64,000 bases of DNA from Coleofasciculaceae cyanobacterium (GTDB taxonomy: Bacteria; Cyanobacteriota; Cyanobacteriia; Cyanobacteriales; Xenococcaceae), in contig DATNPK010000021.1 of the NCBI GenBank assembly GCA_036703275.1, forward strand, positions 1 through 64,000. The letters are read 5' to 3'. Position 1 is the stretch's first letter, and every line of letters starts with the position of its first letter. Position numbers and translations under genes: made by a program. This document shows, in pieces, positions 1-9,837 of this stretch. The notes beneath the pieces were generated by a model. It was given only the letters and a program-made list of their open reading frames with translations. It had not been told where the DNA came from and searched no databases.

Positions 1-130
1 GGCAATCCGACCAGTATAAAAACGAACGTCGAGCGAGTGTAAGTCAAGCGAAGCTTGCTGTTGGCGGTGAAACGTTTACCACCCCGAAGCAATTGTCTTT
101 GTTCTAGGGGAATCTTCATGCCTTCAGGCT

Positions 131-848
131 GAAGAGGATGTCAACTCTGCTGCGCCACAACAGATGGATAATCTGGCAAAAAAACAATTACTTGTGGTGG
201 AAACTCGCCAAAATTTAGTTAAAAACCAGATGGTGTTAGTCGTGCCAAAAGGCAAGCGAGTGATCGCTGGCTTTACTGATTTAACTCAAGAATCGATCCA
301 GCAAATTGCTTTAGGATAACCTAATAGTGTTCCTGCGGGGCAGTATGCCCAAGAAAGACTAACCAACTTAAATATTATTGATGCAGTCACAGATTACTCC
401 GCCGTCCTAAAGGACGACGCGAAGCTAGTCCTTTAGGATACCGCTTCGCATATGCTTTAGCATACCGCTCCGCGACGCGAAGGACGCGACGTAAGGAGCT
501 AATCCTTTAGGGCTAGTCCTTTAGGGCATATAAAACGACGGAGACGGCACGGACCGTTGGTCAAATCGAAGGCAGTTTATGGCAAGGATGTGCGTCAGGT
601 TTTATAACTATGTTGCCACGGGTAACGTCGATGCAGGCATAGTCTATCGTAGTGACACAGTAAATAACCATCGGGTAGAAGTTGTGGCGATCGCACCAGA
701 AAAGACTTATTCCCCTGTGGTGTATCCTATTGCCATTATTAAAGACAGCGATAATCATCAGGCTGCTCAACAAATGCTGCAATTTCTCTTGACGACTGAA
801 GCTCAAGCTATTTTCCAACAACATGGCTTCATCCCAATCAACAATTGA
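131..848 (+). pseudogene. modA: Decayed molybdate ABC transporter substrate-binding protein (modA)
   Basis: Periplasmic molybdate-binding protein of the ModABC importer, now broken. Reading from 131 gives SAAPQQMDNLAKK and VLVVPKGKR, typical of ModA, then an in-frame TAA at 317-319 where the family has an acidic residue, then PNSVPAGQYAQERL. After about position 387 the reading runs into palindromic repeat DNA (388-571). ModA sequence resumes with AVYGKDVRQVL, hits a frameshift near 600-606, and continues as NYVATGNVDAGIVYRSDT to the natural C-terminus at 848. Three independent lesions (stop, insertion, frameshift) make function very unlikely. The N-terminal third is missing or unrecognisable. 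Family assignment is secure from the conserved motifs. Confidence 0.85.
388..571. repeat. Palindromic repeat element inserted in modA
   Basis: About 184 bases of nested inverted repeats (GTCCTAAAGGAC, TCCTTTAGG, ATACCGCTTCGCATATG) interrupt the modA reading frame. GCAGT occurs on both sides (383-387 and 572-576), consistent with a 5-base target duplication. The left 20 bases (385-404) recur exactly at 34283-34302 beside chlB. The element is non-coding. Confidence 0.65.
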
Positions 849-866
849 TCGTACTGCGGTTATGAT

Positions 867-983
867 TTGGAAATTAATCCACTGTTAACTGTTTTTAACG
901 AGCCTCTTATGTCAGGCGAATGGTATATCCTCAACTTCACAATAATGATACTAAATCCGATTGATCAAGTACTTTTGACTTAA
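867..983 (+). pseudogene. Possible 5' remnant of modB (molybdate permease)
   Basis: Directly after the modA remnant a short frame reads PLLTVFNEPLMSGEWY and then loses similarity before a stop at 981-983. Position and wording resemble the start of some ModB permeases, which normally follow modA, but no membrane segments remain. This is a weak, context-driven call; it could be a chance frame. Confidence 0.25.
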
Positions 984-1012
984 AGTAACTACAACTTCTC
1001 TGATGTTATCCC

Positions 1013-1335
1013 CTTGTCCTAAAGGACAACGCGAAGGACGCGCCTCCAGGCGCTAATCTTTTAGGGCTAGTCTATCACGGATAAGCGGAGCAGCGGACGC
1101 GAAGCTAATCCTTTAGGGCGGTCTTGGGCAAAGCCCAAGTATAGCGATATGCGAAGCGGTATCCTTTAGGACTGCTTCAAGAAGCTTCGAGACCGAAGGG
1201 CGGAGTGCGGTTTATCCGTGAATCCGTGATTGGCAAATGCTTACTTCATACCGCTCCGCATATCGCGTCCGCTGCATCGCTTTTGACTTCTGACTTTATG
1301 CGACGAAGCGGCTTGCCCTAAAGGACTAACTTCGT
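1013..1335. repeat. Dense field of nested palindromic repeats
   Basis: Multiple copies of CCTAAAGGA/TCCTTTAGG cores with GCGAAGC, GGGCAAAGCCC and ATACCGCTCCGCATATCGC arms pack this gene-free stretch. Bases 1036-1068 match the reverse complement of 31131-31163 at 32 of 33 positions, so the units are dispersed copies. The flanks carry low-complexity TGACTTCTGACTT motifs. The rest of 849-1572 shows no gene. Confidence 0.7.
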
Positions 1336-1572
1336 GTCGCACTTATCGCATTGAGTGTACCCGATATTGGCTGACTTGTGACTTTTAACTTCTGACTTAC
1401 CTAACCTTAAAGTGTTCTATCCAAACAGGATTTAGTATGATTACTGTGCTTTGAATCCAGGTTAACCTATAGTTATCAGATTTAATGCCGATCCGATTAC
1501 TTATCGAGGATTAAATTAAAACTAGGTCAGATTTTCCCAACACTTGACTTGGAGTTATTTTTTAAAATACCG

Positions 1573-3333
1573 ATGACTATATCAGTTCCTTCGAGATCTC
1601 GCGCCCAAGAATCTAGAGCTGCAATCGAGCGAATTTATGTAATTATGCGCCATCTGTTCGTGCGCGGTCATTATAAACCTGGAGGTGTTTCGGGTTCTGC
1701 TCTAAGTGAGGCTTTGCTGACATTACAGCCCGAAATTTATGGTTCAATGGCTGATGCAGAAAAAGTAGAATTAAACGGATTGGCATATGTAACCACTCGT
1801 CTACCAAAAGGGATTGAAAGATGCCGTTTTATCAAACTAATTGCAGCAGAAGGCTATAATAATTCGGCATTTGAAAAAATTATTCCTGCTAAGCGTCGTC
1901 GCAACTGCTATCGAATCGACGAAGAGACAATGTTAATTGAGGTTACCAGAGGGCGTAGCGAGATTTATGATATTCTCACCCATCTTACTTTTATCTACAT
2001 TGAAGCTGACAAAATTAGAGCGCACGCTTTAGATGATGGTTATCCGACTCAAGAATGGCTGAAGTTAGAAAAAATTGTGCTGGAACAAACTTCAACAGCT
2101 AGTTCTTTTTCTTTAGAGGAGATTGAAGTCAGAGAACAGGCTATTTCTTACACTAGCACCCTATTGGGGCGTACTTTTGAAGAGACTGTAGAAGCAGAAC
2201 GTCGATTTCGCCAAAGTGAACCCTACAATAACAGTTTATTTCAAATAGTTTATTGGTTAGGTCGTGTGGCAATTGAAGAGATGCAGCACCATCGCGATCG
2301 CCCGACTCATAATGGCAAAGCCGATCGCCAAATTAGCTTTAGTTCGGCATTACGAGAACGAATTGGAAATCATATTCATGGAGAAAGGTGGGCGACTGAG
2401 GTAAAAAAATTTCTTTGGTCGTCTAATTTGTGGCAACGCCCTTTGCATATTATTAGTGCTAATCTGCACAGCATTCTTAATTGTCTTTATGCTTTTCCCG
2501 CACTAAAATACCAAATGGGAGAAGCGGAAACTATTGAAAAAATTGCTCGCGAACTAAGTTTACCCGAAAACGCCAATCTCAACCAAGAAGTATTGGATTT
2601 TGCCCTACAGCAAGGAATGTATTATCTCGAAGATCGAGCGGGAACGAATATTCACGTACAGATTTTTGATACTTCAGGATTACCCTTGAATTTGCTTGCT
2701 CCTGAGTTACAGCTCGATCGAGCATTGATAGAAGAGGAGAAACCAGTGATATTGGTTATGGATTATGCCTTTGGCGAGCAAGCCTTTGAACTTTTTGATG
2801 AATTGCTCAAACCTTATAAAATTCAAGAGCAATCTGAAAAACTTAATCTCGTTTCAATTTCTGTGATGGGTAAAGCGGGAACTTTGGTAGGAAAAAAGGG
2901 CGATTTGATGCTGCCGACGGCACATATTTTTGAAGGAACAGCGGACAATTATCCTTTTGAGAATGAAATGACTAAACAGGATTTTCAAGGAGTGGAAATT
3001 CCCGTTCACGAAGGAGCTTTGTTAACCGTGTTGGGAACTTCTTTGCAAAATGCCGATGTTTTAGACTACTTTAAAAGTTCTTCTTGGAATGTAGTCGGTT
3101 TGGAAATGGAAGGAGCGCATTTACAAAAAGCAATTCAAGCAGCAGCTAAGATCCGCAAGAGCATCAATGAGAATGTAATTTTACGTTACGTCTACTATGC
3201 TTCAGATAATCCTTTATTGACCAGCGGTACACTAGCATCTGGTAGTTTAGGACAAACAGGAGTCAAACCTACTTATGCGATCGCTTTAAAATTTTTGCAT
3301 AAGATTCTCGGTCAATCAAAACCACGCCAATAA
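1573..3333 (+). CDS. DUF6909-like protein with C-terminal nucleoside-phosphorylase-like domain
   Basis: A 586-residue soluble protein. The N-terminal 400 residues are helical and not recognised beyond a vague memory of cyanobacterial/bacteroidete DUF6909 proteins. The C-terminal third looks like the phosphorylase/nucleosidase fold: a glycine-rich MGKAGTLVGKKGDL strand-turn like the phosphate/ribose site, and GLEMEGAHLQKAI near residue 510, matching the EMEGA signature of MTA/SAH nucleosidases and purine phosphorylases. It may therefore cleave or bind a nucleoside-like ligand. The ATG at 1573 is preferred over an in-frame TTG at 1549, because the extra residues look non-native. It is monocistronic, convergent with rpsF, and shares an imperfect terminator hairpin with it. 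Confidence 0.6.
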   Translation: MTISVPSRSRAQESRAAIERIYVIMRHLFVRGHYKPGGVSGSALSEALLTLQPEIYGSMADAEKVELNGLAYVTTRLPKGIERCRFIKLIAAEGYNNSAFEKIIPAKRRRNCYRIDEETMLIEVTRGRSEIYDILTHLTFIYIEADKIRAHALDDGYPTQEWLKLEKIVLEQTSTASSFSLEEIEVREQAISYTSTLLGRTFEETVEAERRFRQSEPYNNSLFQIVYWLGRVAIEEMQHHRDRPTHNGKADRQISFSSALRERIGNHIHGERWATEVKKFLWSSNLWQRPLHIISANLHSILNCLYAFPALKYQMGEAETIEKIARELSLPENANLNQEVLDFALQQGMYYLEDRAGTNIHVQIFDTSGLPLNLLAPELQLDRALIEEEKPVILVMDYAFGEQAFELFDELLKPYKIQEQSEKLNLVSISVMGKAGTLVGKKGDLMLPTAHIFEGTADNYPFENEMTKQDFQGVEIPVHEGALLTVLGTSLQNADVLDYFKSSSWNVVGLEMEGAHLQKAIQAAAKIRKSINENVILRYVYYASDNPLLTSGTLASGSLGQTGVKPTYAIALKFLHKILGQSKPRQ

Positions 3334-3356
3334 TTCAACTTCAGCAACCAAACAAA

Positions 3357-3406
3357 AACCAGAAAGCAAGGTAGTAAGAAACATTTTATAACCTGCTTTC
3401 CTGGTT
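3357..3406. terminator. Bidirectional terminator-like hairpin
   Basis: AACCAGAAAGCAAGG (3357-3371) pairs with CCTGCTTTCCTGGTT (3392-3406) with two bulges, between two convergent genes. The A-rich left flank gives U-rich RNA for the minus-strand transcript. Confidence 0.55.
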
Positions 3407-3432
3407 CTCAGGACAACAAAATAATAATTAAA

Positions 3433-3783
3433 TTAATTTTCGTCAGGTTCTGATACTGGCTCTGCTGCTGCATTTTGAGCTGCGATGATAGCACGCTTTT
3501 TGAGCTTGATCGTCAAATAGCGAATCGTATCTTCACTTAAGCGCATCATTCTCTCTAAAGGAGCATTTTGAGCTCCGTCTGCATCATAGTTCATCTGTAC
3601 ATAAATACCGTCTAAATATTTACCTACAGGATAAGCCAGTCTTTTTTTGCCTTTGACTTGAATATCTAAGTTTTCTACGCCGTTTTCGTTCAAAAAGTCT
3701 TTGTATTTATTGACTGAATCTCCTACCTGATCTTCTGATAGATCTGGGCGCAGGATGTACATCATTTCGTAGTTATTGCTCAT
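3433..3783 (-). CDS. rpsF: 30S ribosomal protein S6
   Basis: Small-subunit protein that binds 16S rRNA with S18 in the platform. The start MSNNYEMMYILRPDL, the RLAYPV motif and IRYLTIKLKKR are diagnostic of S6. The 116-residue length is normal for cyanobacteria, with a short acidic tail (EPVSEPDEN). ATG at 3783. No rpsR or ssb lies next to it; cyanobacterial rpsF is often solitary, and here it sits divergent from the FAH-family gene. Confidence 0.95.
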   Translation of the reverse strand: MSNNYEMMYILRPDLSEDQVGDSVNKYKDFLNENGVENLDIQVKGKKRLAYPVGKYLDGIYVQMNYDADGAQNAPLERMMRLSEDTIRYLTIKLKKRAIIAAQNAAAEPVSEPDEN

Positions 3784-4041
3784 TTCAATCTTTCTCCTTG
3801 TGGACGGGATGGCTTCTCATAATCTTCGGCAGTCGAGTATTAATCCTGACTGTTGAGTCAACCTTGAGAAGCAAGGAACTATCATCTTACTATTACATGA
3901 CGAATAATTACCAGTATTTTGATTTGACTGTAACAGATTAACTTAAAATTGAGCTAGCTCAAAGCAAAACTTTTCTCAAATTGAACAGTGAGCTGGAGTA
4001 TTACCTTTTATTTAATCATCCATTTCGAGCTTGATTTTGTT

Positions 4042-4809
4042 ATGGCACAACGCTATGTCCGCATCAAAACTAATCGCGAGCAGATTTATTATGGTTTACT
4101 CAAGGCGAATCGTAATGTAGCCGTATATGATTCTCCACCTTGGTTAGGCGGACAGGAGACGGACATCGAACAAGAGCTTGATACATACCAACTGCTTGCG
4201 CCTTGTGTCCCTTCTAAAATTGTGGCAGTAGGAAAAAACTATTTTAAACACGCCTTAGAAATGGGTACACCAGTACCAAAAGAGCCTCTATTATTTCTCA
4301 AGCCACCGACTACTATTGTGGCTGATGCTCAAGATATTCATTACCCGTCTCAATCTCAGCAAGTTGATTACGAAGGAGAGCTTGCTTTGATTATTGGCGC
4401 TCGCTGTAGCCATGCCAACCCAGAACAGGCTGCTAAAAGTATCTGGGGCTATACTATTGCCAATGATGTTACAGCTAGGGATCTACAAAAAAAAGATGGT
4501 CAGTGGACCAGAGCTAAAGGATTTGATACATTTTGTCCTCTAGGACCTTGGATTGTTCGAGAATTAAGCGTAGAGGCTAGAATCAAAACTTTTATTAATA
4601 ATGAAATGACTCCTCGTCAATCTGCTTCAATTAGCGATATGGTGTTTAATCCCGATATTTTAGTAGCTTATATCTCGCAAATAATGACCCTAACTCCAGG
4701 AGATGTAATTTTGACAGGTACACCTGAAGGAGTTGGTGCAATGAAGCAGGGGGATGAAGTTAGAGTAGAAATAGAGGGAATTGGTTGTCTATCAAATAAA
4801 ATAACTTAG
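4042..4809 (+). CDS. Fumarylacetoacetate hydrolase family protein
   Basis: Cytosolic FAH-fold enzyme of 255 residues; family members include acylpyruvases, oxaloacetate decarboxylases and hydratase/isomerases acting on beta-diketo acids with Mg2+ or Mn2+. Visible family motifs are KIVAVGKNYFKHALEMG, the metal ligands in VDYEGELALIIG (E-x-E) followed by ANDVTARDLQ, KGFDTFCPLGP, and GDVILTGTPEGVG near the C-terminus. Substrate cannot be assigned. The ATG at 4042 is chosen because the 18 residues upstream from a GTG are hydrophobic and not family-like. Confidence 0.85.
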   Translation: MAQRYVRIKTNREQIYYGLLKANRNVAVYDSPPWLGGQETDIEQELDTYQLLAPCVPSKIVAVGKNYFKHALEMGTPVPKEPLLFLKPPTTIVADAQDIHYPSQSQQVDYEGELALIIGARCSHANPEQAAKSIWGYTIANDVTARDLQKKDGQWTRAKGFDTFCPLGPWIVRELSVEARIKTFINNEMTPRQSASISDMVFNPDILVAYISQIMTLTPGDVILTGTPEGVGAMKQGDEVRVEIEGIGCLSNKIT

Positions 4810-4883
4810 TCTTAGTCTTGCTCAGGTGAATTTGCCGCGCTCTAATTTGTTGGTTTTTAGCTATTTATAGCTGAGTTACTTTA

Positions 4884-5414
4884 CTATCTTGGTAATTGAC
4901 CATACACAGCATCAGAAACAGAGGGAATTTCGGGATAGCGACCCAAAGCACACTGCACCATACAAAAAAGACTAGCACCCGTCCCCAAAATAAACACTAA
5001 ACCGCCAATTAAAGCTAATGCGCCCACAGCATCAAAAACAATTGCGATTAATGATATGGCAATTCCAAATAGAATTGATTGTAAAGTATTAAAACGAATG
5101 AAATAAGAAATTTTCTCATTCCTCACTACTGCTATAAACAAGATGACAAATACGATCAAACTACCAAAGCCGAAGGGAATAACCCGATCAAAAAGACCAT
5201 AGATTAGAGTTATGGGCAGTAGAAGTAGTTGTAAGAAGTTGAAAAAAGGTGATAGAGCTGGAACTTGAACTAGTAACCCTGAGCCTAAAGCCATCGCATC
5301 ATATATGGCAAATAAGTATACGGCTGCTCCAAAAAAACGATCTTTAATATCTGTTGAACCACGCCACGCCATTTTAAGCGATCTCCCGTAATTTAAAGTT
5401 TCAGTTTTTGGCAT
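4884..5414 (-). CDS. Tic20 family membrane protein
   Basis: A 176-residue integral membrane protein with four predicted hydrophobic segments. The pattern FLQLLLLPITLIYGL, VVRNEKISYFIRFNTLQSIL and the C-terminal GRYPEIPSVSDAVYGQLP is characteristic of the cyanobacterial homologues of the chloroplast import component Tic20. Its bacterial function is not settled. ATG at 5414. It is convergent with the FAH-family gene, with only a weak hairpin (about 4858-4872) between them. Confidence 0.85.
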   Translation of the reverse strand: MPKTETLNYGRSLKMAWRGSTDIKDRFFGAAVYLFAIYDAMALGSGLLVQVPALSPFFNFLQLLLLPITLIYGLFDRVIPFGFGSLIVFVILFIAVVRNEKISYFIRFNTLQSILFGIAISLIAIVFDAVGALALIGGLVFILGTGASLFCMVQCALGRYPEIPSVSDAVYGQLPR

Positions 5415-5550
5415 TACTATTGTTATTTAAAGCTAAAATCCAAACATACTTAACACTTATCAAAGATTAACAAGCTTAGTAATATCTGGTAATTTAACCT
5501 AGATAACTATAGATATTTACAATAGCGTAGTTAATTATTATTTGGTTGAG

Positions 5551-5736
5551 TTAAACCTGGGTAACATTAAAACCCATCTGGCATTGATAAACTTTTGCCT
5601 GTTTAAATGTTGGCTTCTGAAGAACTTTGGCACATCCAAGCTTACTATCATGCCATCGAGGTAAGCCGCTATGATCTGACATTAAACAACTCTGGCAAAT
5701 TTGCTGGGCTGACAAGATTTGTTCATCTGCAATCAT
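5551..5736 (-). CDS. Small conserved cysteine-containing protein
   Basis: A 61-residue protein starting MIADEQILSAQQICQSC. Cysteines occur as ICQSC, GCAKV and YQCQMG, and SDHSGLPRWHDSKLGC links the first two; this spacing suggests a structural zinc or redox site. The pattern is one I associate with a small conserved cyanobacterial hypothetical protein of unknown function. An ATG three codons upstream (5745) is also possible. The 364 bases from here to glyA hold nothing I recognise. Confidence 0.6.
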   Translation of the reverse strand: MIADEQILSAQQICQSCLMSDHSGLPRWHDSKLGCAKVLQKPTFKQAKVYQCQMGFNVTQV

Positions 5737-6100
5737 AACTATCATCGTGTTAATCCTTCAGAAGCTATATTTAATAAATTCTAATTTTTTTTGACGGCAA
5801 TTGGCAGTTTTAGCCACTTAGCTTAACAATTTTTACTACTAGTTTACAGCTATTTTTTCAATTAAACGGTAAAAAATTTAACACAAAGTTTAGCAATCAA
5901 ACAAAAGAATTCTCAGTCACTAATTTCGTTTGCCGAAAAAGATCGAGTTTGATTATTGTCTAAATAGCGATCGCCCGTAGCGGTTAATATTTGACGAGAG
6001 CAAATTACTTGAACAGTTATATTTCAAGGATTGATGGTTTTCAGGGGTCACCGAATTAGATAGCATAGATAATACTTATTCAAAAACCCAGAATCAAAGA

Positions 6101-7384
6101 GTGACTCAAACTAATTTAGATTTTCTCGCCCAAACAGATCCAGAAATTGCTGAAATTATCGATCTAGAATTAGGTCGTCAGCGATCGCATATAGAGTTGA
6201 TTGCCAGCGAAAACTTTACTTCCCCTGCGGTGTTGGCAACACAGGGTTCGGTATTGACCAATAAATATGCCGAAGGTTTACCAGGAAAACGCTATTATGG
6301 CGGTTGTGAATTTGTAGATCGCGCCGAACAGCTAGCGATCGACCGTGCCAAAAAACTATTTGGCGCAGCAATGGCAAACGTTCAACCCCACTCAGGCGCA
6401 CAGGCAAACTTTGCCGTATTTTTAACTCTGCTTCAGCCTGGAGACACCATTATGGGTATGGACTTGTCTCACGGTGGTCACCTAACACATGGCTCTCCTG
6501 TAAACGTTTCAGGTAAATGGTTTAATGTAGTCCAGTATGGCGTAAATCAAGCAACCGAACAGCTAGACTTCGATCAAATTAGAGAATTAGCTTTAAAAGA
6601 ACGTCCTAAACTTATTATTTGTGGTTATTCTGCCTATCCTCGTATTATTGATTTTGCTAAATTTAGAGAAATTGCCGATGAGGTAGGTGCATACCTATTA
6701 GCCGATATTGCCCATATTGCTGGTTTAGTCGCTACAGGTCATCATCCCAATCCTGTTTCTGTTTGCGACGTAGTTACTACTACCACTCACAAGACTTTAA
6801 GAGGCCCTAGAGGTGGTCTGATTTTAACTCGCGACCCCGAACTAGGTAAAAAGCTAAACAAGTCTGTCTTTCCCGGTACTCAAGGCGGTCCTTTAGAACA
6901 CGTAATTGCGGGTAAAGCGGTAGCCTTTGGCGAAGCTCTTAAACCTGAATTCAAAGAATATTCGGGTCAAGTAATTGCTAATGCTCAGGCGATGGCAGAG
7001 GGGTTCAAAACCAGAAACTTTAAGCTAGTATCTGACGGTACAGATAATCATCTTATTCTAGTTGACCTGCGTTGTATTGGCATGACAGGCAAAAAAGCAG
7101 ACGTTTTAGTTAGCCAGGTGAATATTACCGCTAATAAAAACACTGTGCCTTTCGATCCTGAATCTCCGTTCGTGACTAGTGGTCTGCGTTTAGGTTCTCC
7201 TGCAATGACGACAAGAGGCATGGGGGCGACAGAGTTTCAGGAAATTGCTAATATTATTGCTGACAAATTACTCAGCCCAGAAGACGAGGCTGTACAAAAT
7301 GATTGTTTAAACCGAGTGGCTGCATTGTGCGATCGCTTTCCGCTTTATCCTTATCTACAGATTCCTGTACCTGCCAAAATCTAA
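6101..7384 (+). CDS. glyA: Serine hydroxymethyltransferase
   Basis: PLP enzyme that interconverts serine and glycine with transfer of a one-carbon unit to tetrahydrofolate. It has the usual 427-residue length. Motifs are [31 protein letters not shown], the PLP lysine region [16 protein letters not shown], and [17 protein letters not shown]. Translation begins at GTG 6101, giving the expected [10 protein letters not shown]-terminus; no upstream ATG fits. Monocistronic. Confidence 0.97.
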   Translation: MTQTNLDFLAQTDPEIAEIIDLELGRQRSHIELIASENFTSPAVLATQGSVLTNKYAEGLPGKRYYGGCEFVDRAEQLAIDRAKKLFGAAMANVQPHSGAQANFAVFLTLLQPGDTIMGMDLSHGGHLTHGSPVNVSGKWFNVVQYGVNQATEQLDFDQIRELALKERPKLIICGYSAYPRIIDFAKFREIADEVGAYLLADIAHIAGLVATGHHPNPVSVCDVVTTTTHKTLRGPRGGLILTRDPELGKKLNKSVFPGTQGGPLEHVIAGKAVAFGEALKPEFKEYSGQVIANAQAMAEGFKTRNFKLVSDGTDNHLILVDLRCIGMTGKKADVLVSQVNITANKNTVPFDPESPFVTSGLRLGSPAMTTRGMGATEFQEIANIIADKLLSPEDEAVQNDCLNRVAALCDRFPLYPYLQIPVPAKI

Positions 7385-7491
7385 GGTTATGGTGAGAGAG
7401 AAGAAAGTATCGCTCAACGTCATCAACGACTTCGCGCTTTCGTAAAGTACACTTTAATACTCAAATTAGCTCTCCGAGGTCATAAACTCAG

Positions 7492-8553
7492 ATGCCTATT
7501 GAACTGTATCATCTGATTGCTTTTCTCATCTCTGTAACCTTTGTGTTGTGGACTATACCTGATGTAAAAACTTTGGGTTTAAAGTTGGGTATAGTAGATC
7601 GCCCAAACGCTAGAAAGATTCACAAAAATCCCGTTGTGCGCGTTGGCGGGGTTTCTATTTTCGCAGGAACAATTGCCGCCTTGATCATTGTTTGGCTTCT
7701 GGGGGGATTTTCTACTTTAGCACCCCAAAAAGCAACAGAGGTTTGGGCGGTAATCATTGGCAGCATTTTGTTTTTTGGGATTGGTTTTGCTGATGATTTA
7801 TTTAATCTCACTCCTGTTTCGCGTCTACTGATGCAGATTACCGTAGCCACTGGCTGTTGGTATATGGGTGTGCGAATTGATTTTGTATCTTTTCCCGTTT
7901 ATTCTTTAATTCAAATATATTGGCTTAGTCTGCCTATTACCGTAGTTTGGCTAGTTGGCATGGCTAATGCCATCAACTGGATTGATGGAGTTGATGGTTT
8001 AGCTGCTGGAGTCTCAGGGATTGCAGCCTTTGTAATGCTGGTAGTAACCTTATTTATGAATCAGTCTGCTGCTGGTTTAATCGCTGCTGCTTTGGCAGGA
8101 GGAGCTTTGGGCTTCTTACGCTATAATTTCAATCCTGCTCAAATATTCATGGGAGATGGTGGCGCATATTTTATGGGTTTTACCCTGGCAGCGGTTGGTG
8201 TAATTGGCTTGGTCAAGACTACCGCTATTACCGCTGTTGTATTGCCTTACCTAATTTTGGCAGTGCCAATTTTAGATATGTCTGCCGTTATCTTCTCTCG
8301 CATCAGCAAAGGCAAATCTCCTTTTATTGCCGATAAAAGCCATCTTCATCATTGGTTGCTCAAAACTGGTATTTCCCAACGTCAAACTGTACTATTCATT
8401 TACACCCTGACTTTTTGGGTAGGTAGTTTAGCTATGGGTTTTTCCAACATTCCCAGCGGTTGGGGGTATGCAATTGGTGCAACAATGTTATTAACTTGGC
8501 AATTTTGGCAGGTTTGGCAAGTCTGGCGAGCTAGTCGAAGTGATCATAGATAA
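7492..8553 (+). CDS. Undecaprenyl-phosphate GlcNAc-1-phosphate transferase (WecA/TagO type)
   Basis: Polytopic transferase of the MraY/WecA superfamily that loads a sugar-1-phosphate onto polyprenyl phosphate, starting surface polysaccharide synthesis. It has about ten hydrophobic segments in 353 residues. Family motifs include the cytosolic aspartates in FADDLFNLTP, NAINWIDGVDGLAAG, FMGDGGAYFMGF, and the histidine-rich loop DKSHLHHWLL, typical of WecA/TagO rather than MraY. It ends 21 bases before cinA, so the two may be cotranscribed. Confidence 0.88.
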   Translation: MPIELYHLIAFLISVTFVLWTIPDVKTLGLKLGIVDRPNARKIHKNPVVRVGGVSIFAGTIAALIIVWLLGGFSTLAPQKATEVWAVIIGSILFFGIGFADDLFNLTPVSRLLMQITVATGCWYMGVRIDFVSFPVYSLIQIYWLSLPITVVWLVGMANAINWIDGVDGLAAGVSGIAAFVMLVVTLFMNQSAAGLIAAALAGGALGFLRYNFNPAQIFMGDGGAYFMGFTLAAVGVIGLVKTTAITAVVLPYLILAVPILDMSAVIFSRISKGKSPFIADKSHLHHWLLKTGISQRQTVLFIYTLTFWVGSLAMGFSNIPSGWGYAIGATMLLTWQFWQVWQVWRASRSDHR

Positions 8554-8574
8554 TTAAATTAGTCAGTAATATTA

Positions 8575-9837
8575 ATGAGCGCAGAAGTTATTTGTATTGG
8601 CACAGAATTACTCCTGGGAGATATTTTAAATACTAATTGTCAGTATCTAGCTCAAGAGCTAGCCAACTTAGGTATTCCCCACTACTATCAAACCGTGGTG
8701 GGAGATAATGTAGATCGTATTCATCAAGTCTTGGATATAGCTACTAAACGTTCTTCAATCTTAATTTTTACTGGCGGCTTAGGGCCAACACCCGACGATT
8801 TGACTACGGCAACAATTGCCAGTTTTTTTAATACGCCTCTTACGGAAAATGCGGCGATCGTTCAAGATATTGAAAGTAAGTTTGCCTCGGTGGGCCGTGT
8901 CATGTCTCCTAGCAACCGTAAACAGGCACTAGTACCTCAGGGAGCAGCAACACTGCCGAATCCTAGCGGTACAGCTCCAGGTATTATCTGGCAACCAAAA
9001 GAAGGTATTACTATTTTGACCTTTCCTGGAGTTCCCTCAGAAATGTACCGTATGTGGCAAGAGACAGCCGTTCCTTTTCTTAAAAGTCAGGGTTGGGATA
9101 AAGATACTATTTACAGTGAAATGATGCGTTTTCGCGGGATCGGCGAGTCAGCTCTGGCAGAAAAGGTAGCTCATCTATTTGATTCTGATAACCCAACAGT
9201 TGCGCCTTATGCAGGAAAAGGAGAAGTTCGTCTGAGGATTACTGCCAAAGCGGTTGACCGCACTCAGGCAGAAGCGATAATTAGACCTGTAGCGACAGAA
9301 ATTAAGAAGATTGCTGGATTAGATTATTTTGGCAGTGATGAAGCTACTTTAGCTTCGGTAGTCGGAAATTTATTAAAAACCGCTCAACAAACCCTCAGTG
9401 TAGCTGAATCCTGTACAGGCGGAGGATTAGGAGCAATGTTAACCGAAATTCCAGGTAGCTCCAGCTATTTTCTGGGCGGAGTAATTGCCTATGCTAACCA
9501 GGTTAAAAAGGCTCTCTTAAATGTTAACAACCAAGATTTAGAAAAGTATGGAGCAGTAAGCGAAATTGTTGCTCAACAAATGGCTCTGGGGGTAAAACAG
9601 CGTTTACAAACCGATTGGGGGCTTAGTATCACAGGCATAGCTGGCCCTGATGGAGATACCCAAACTAAACCCATCGGTCTAGTTTATCTGGGATTAGCTA
9701 CTCCTAAAAACAAGACTTTTAGTTATGAATATCATTTTGGCAAACAAAGAGGGCGAGAATTAATCCGTTATTTAAGTGCCTGTTCTGCTCTGGATTTGCT
9801 GCGACGCAATTTAGTTAAACCTCATATACTTTGTTGA
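8575..9837 (+). CDS. cinA: CinA-family protein (competence/damage-inducible)
   Basis: A 420-residue protein with an N-terminal MoaB/MoeA-like domain (ICIGTELLLGDILNTN, FTGGLGPTPDDLT) and a C-terminal nicotinamide-mononucleotide amidohydrolase domain (VAESCTGGGLGAMLTEIPGS, SITGIAGPDG). In other bacteria CinA is linked to NMN/ADP-ribose handling and to transformation. ATG at 8575, immediately behind the WecA-type gene. No anomalies seen. Confidence 0.93.
   Translation: MSAEVICIGTELLLGDILNTNCQYLAQELANLGIPHYYQTVVGDNVDRIHQVLDIATKRSSILIFTGGLGPTPDDLTTATIASFFNTPLTENAAIVQDIESKFASVGRVMSPSNRKQALVPQGAATLPNPSGTAPGIIWQPKEGITILTFPGVPSEMYRMWQETAVPFLKSQGWDKDTIYSEMMRFRGIGESALAEKVAHLFDSDNPTVAPYAGKGEVRLRITAKAVDRTQAEAIIRPVATEIKKIAGLDYFGSDEATLASVVGNLLKTAQQTLSVAESCTGGGLGAMLTEIPGSSSYFLGGVIAYANQVKKALLNVNNQDLEKYGAVSEIVAQQMALGVKQRLQTDWGLSITGIAGPDGDTQTKPIGLVYLGLATPKNKTFSYEYHFGKQRGRELIRYLSACSALDLLRRNLVKPHILC

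Noticed and set aside
579-848. Stand-alone 89-residue gene at the window start
   Set aside because: Its sequence is the C-terminal part of ModA after a frameshift; the apparent start is accidental.
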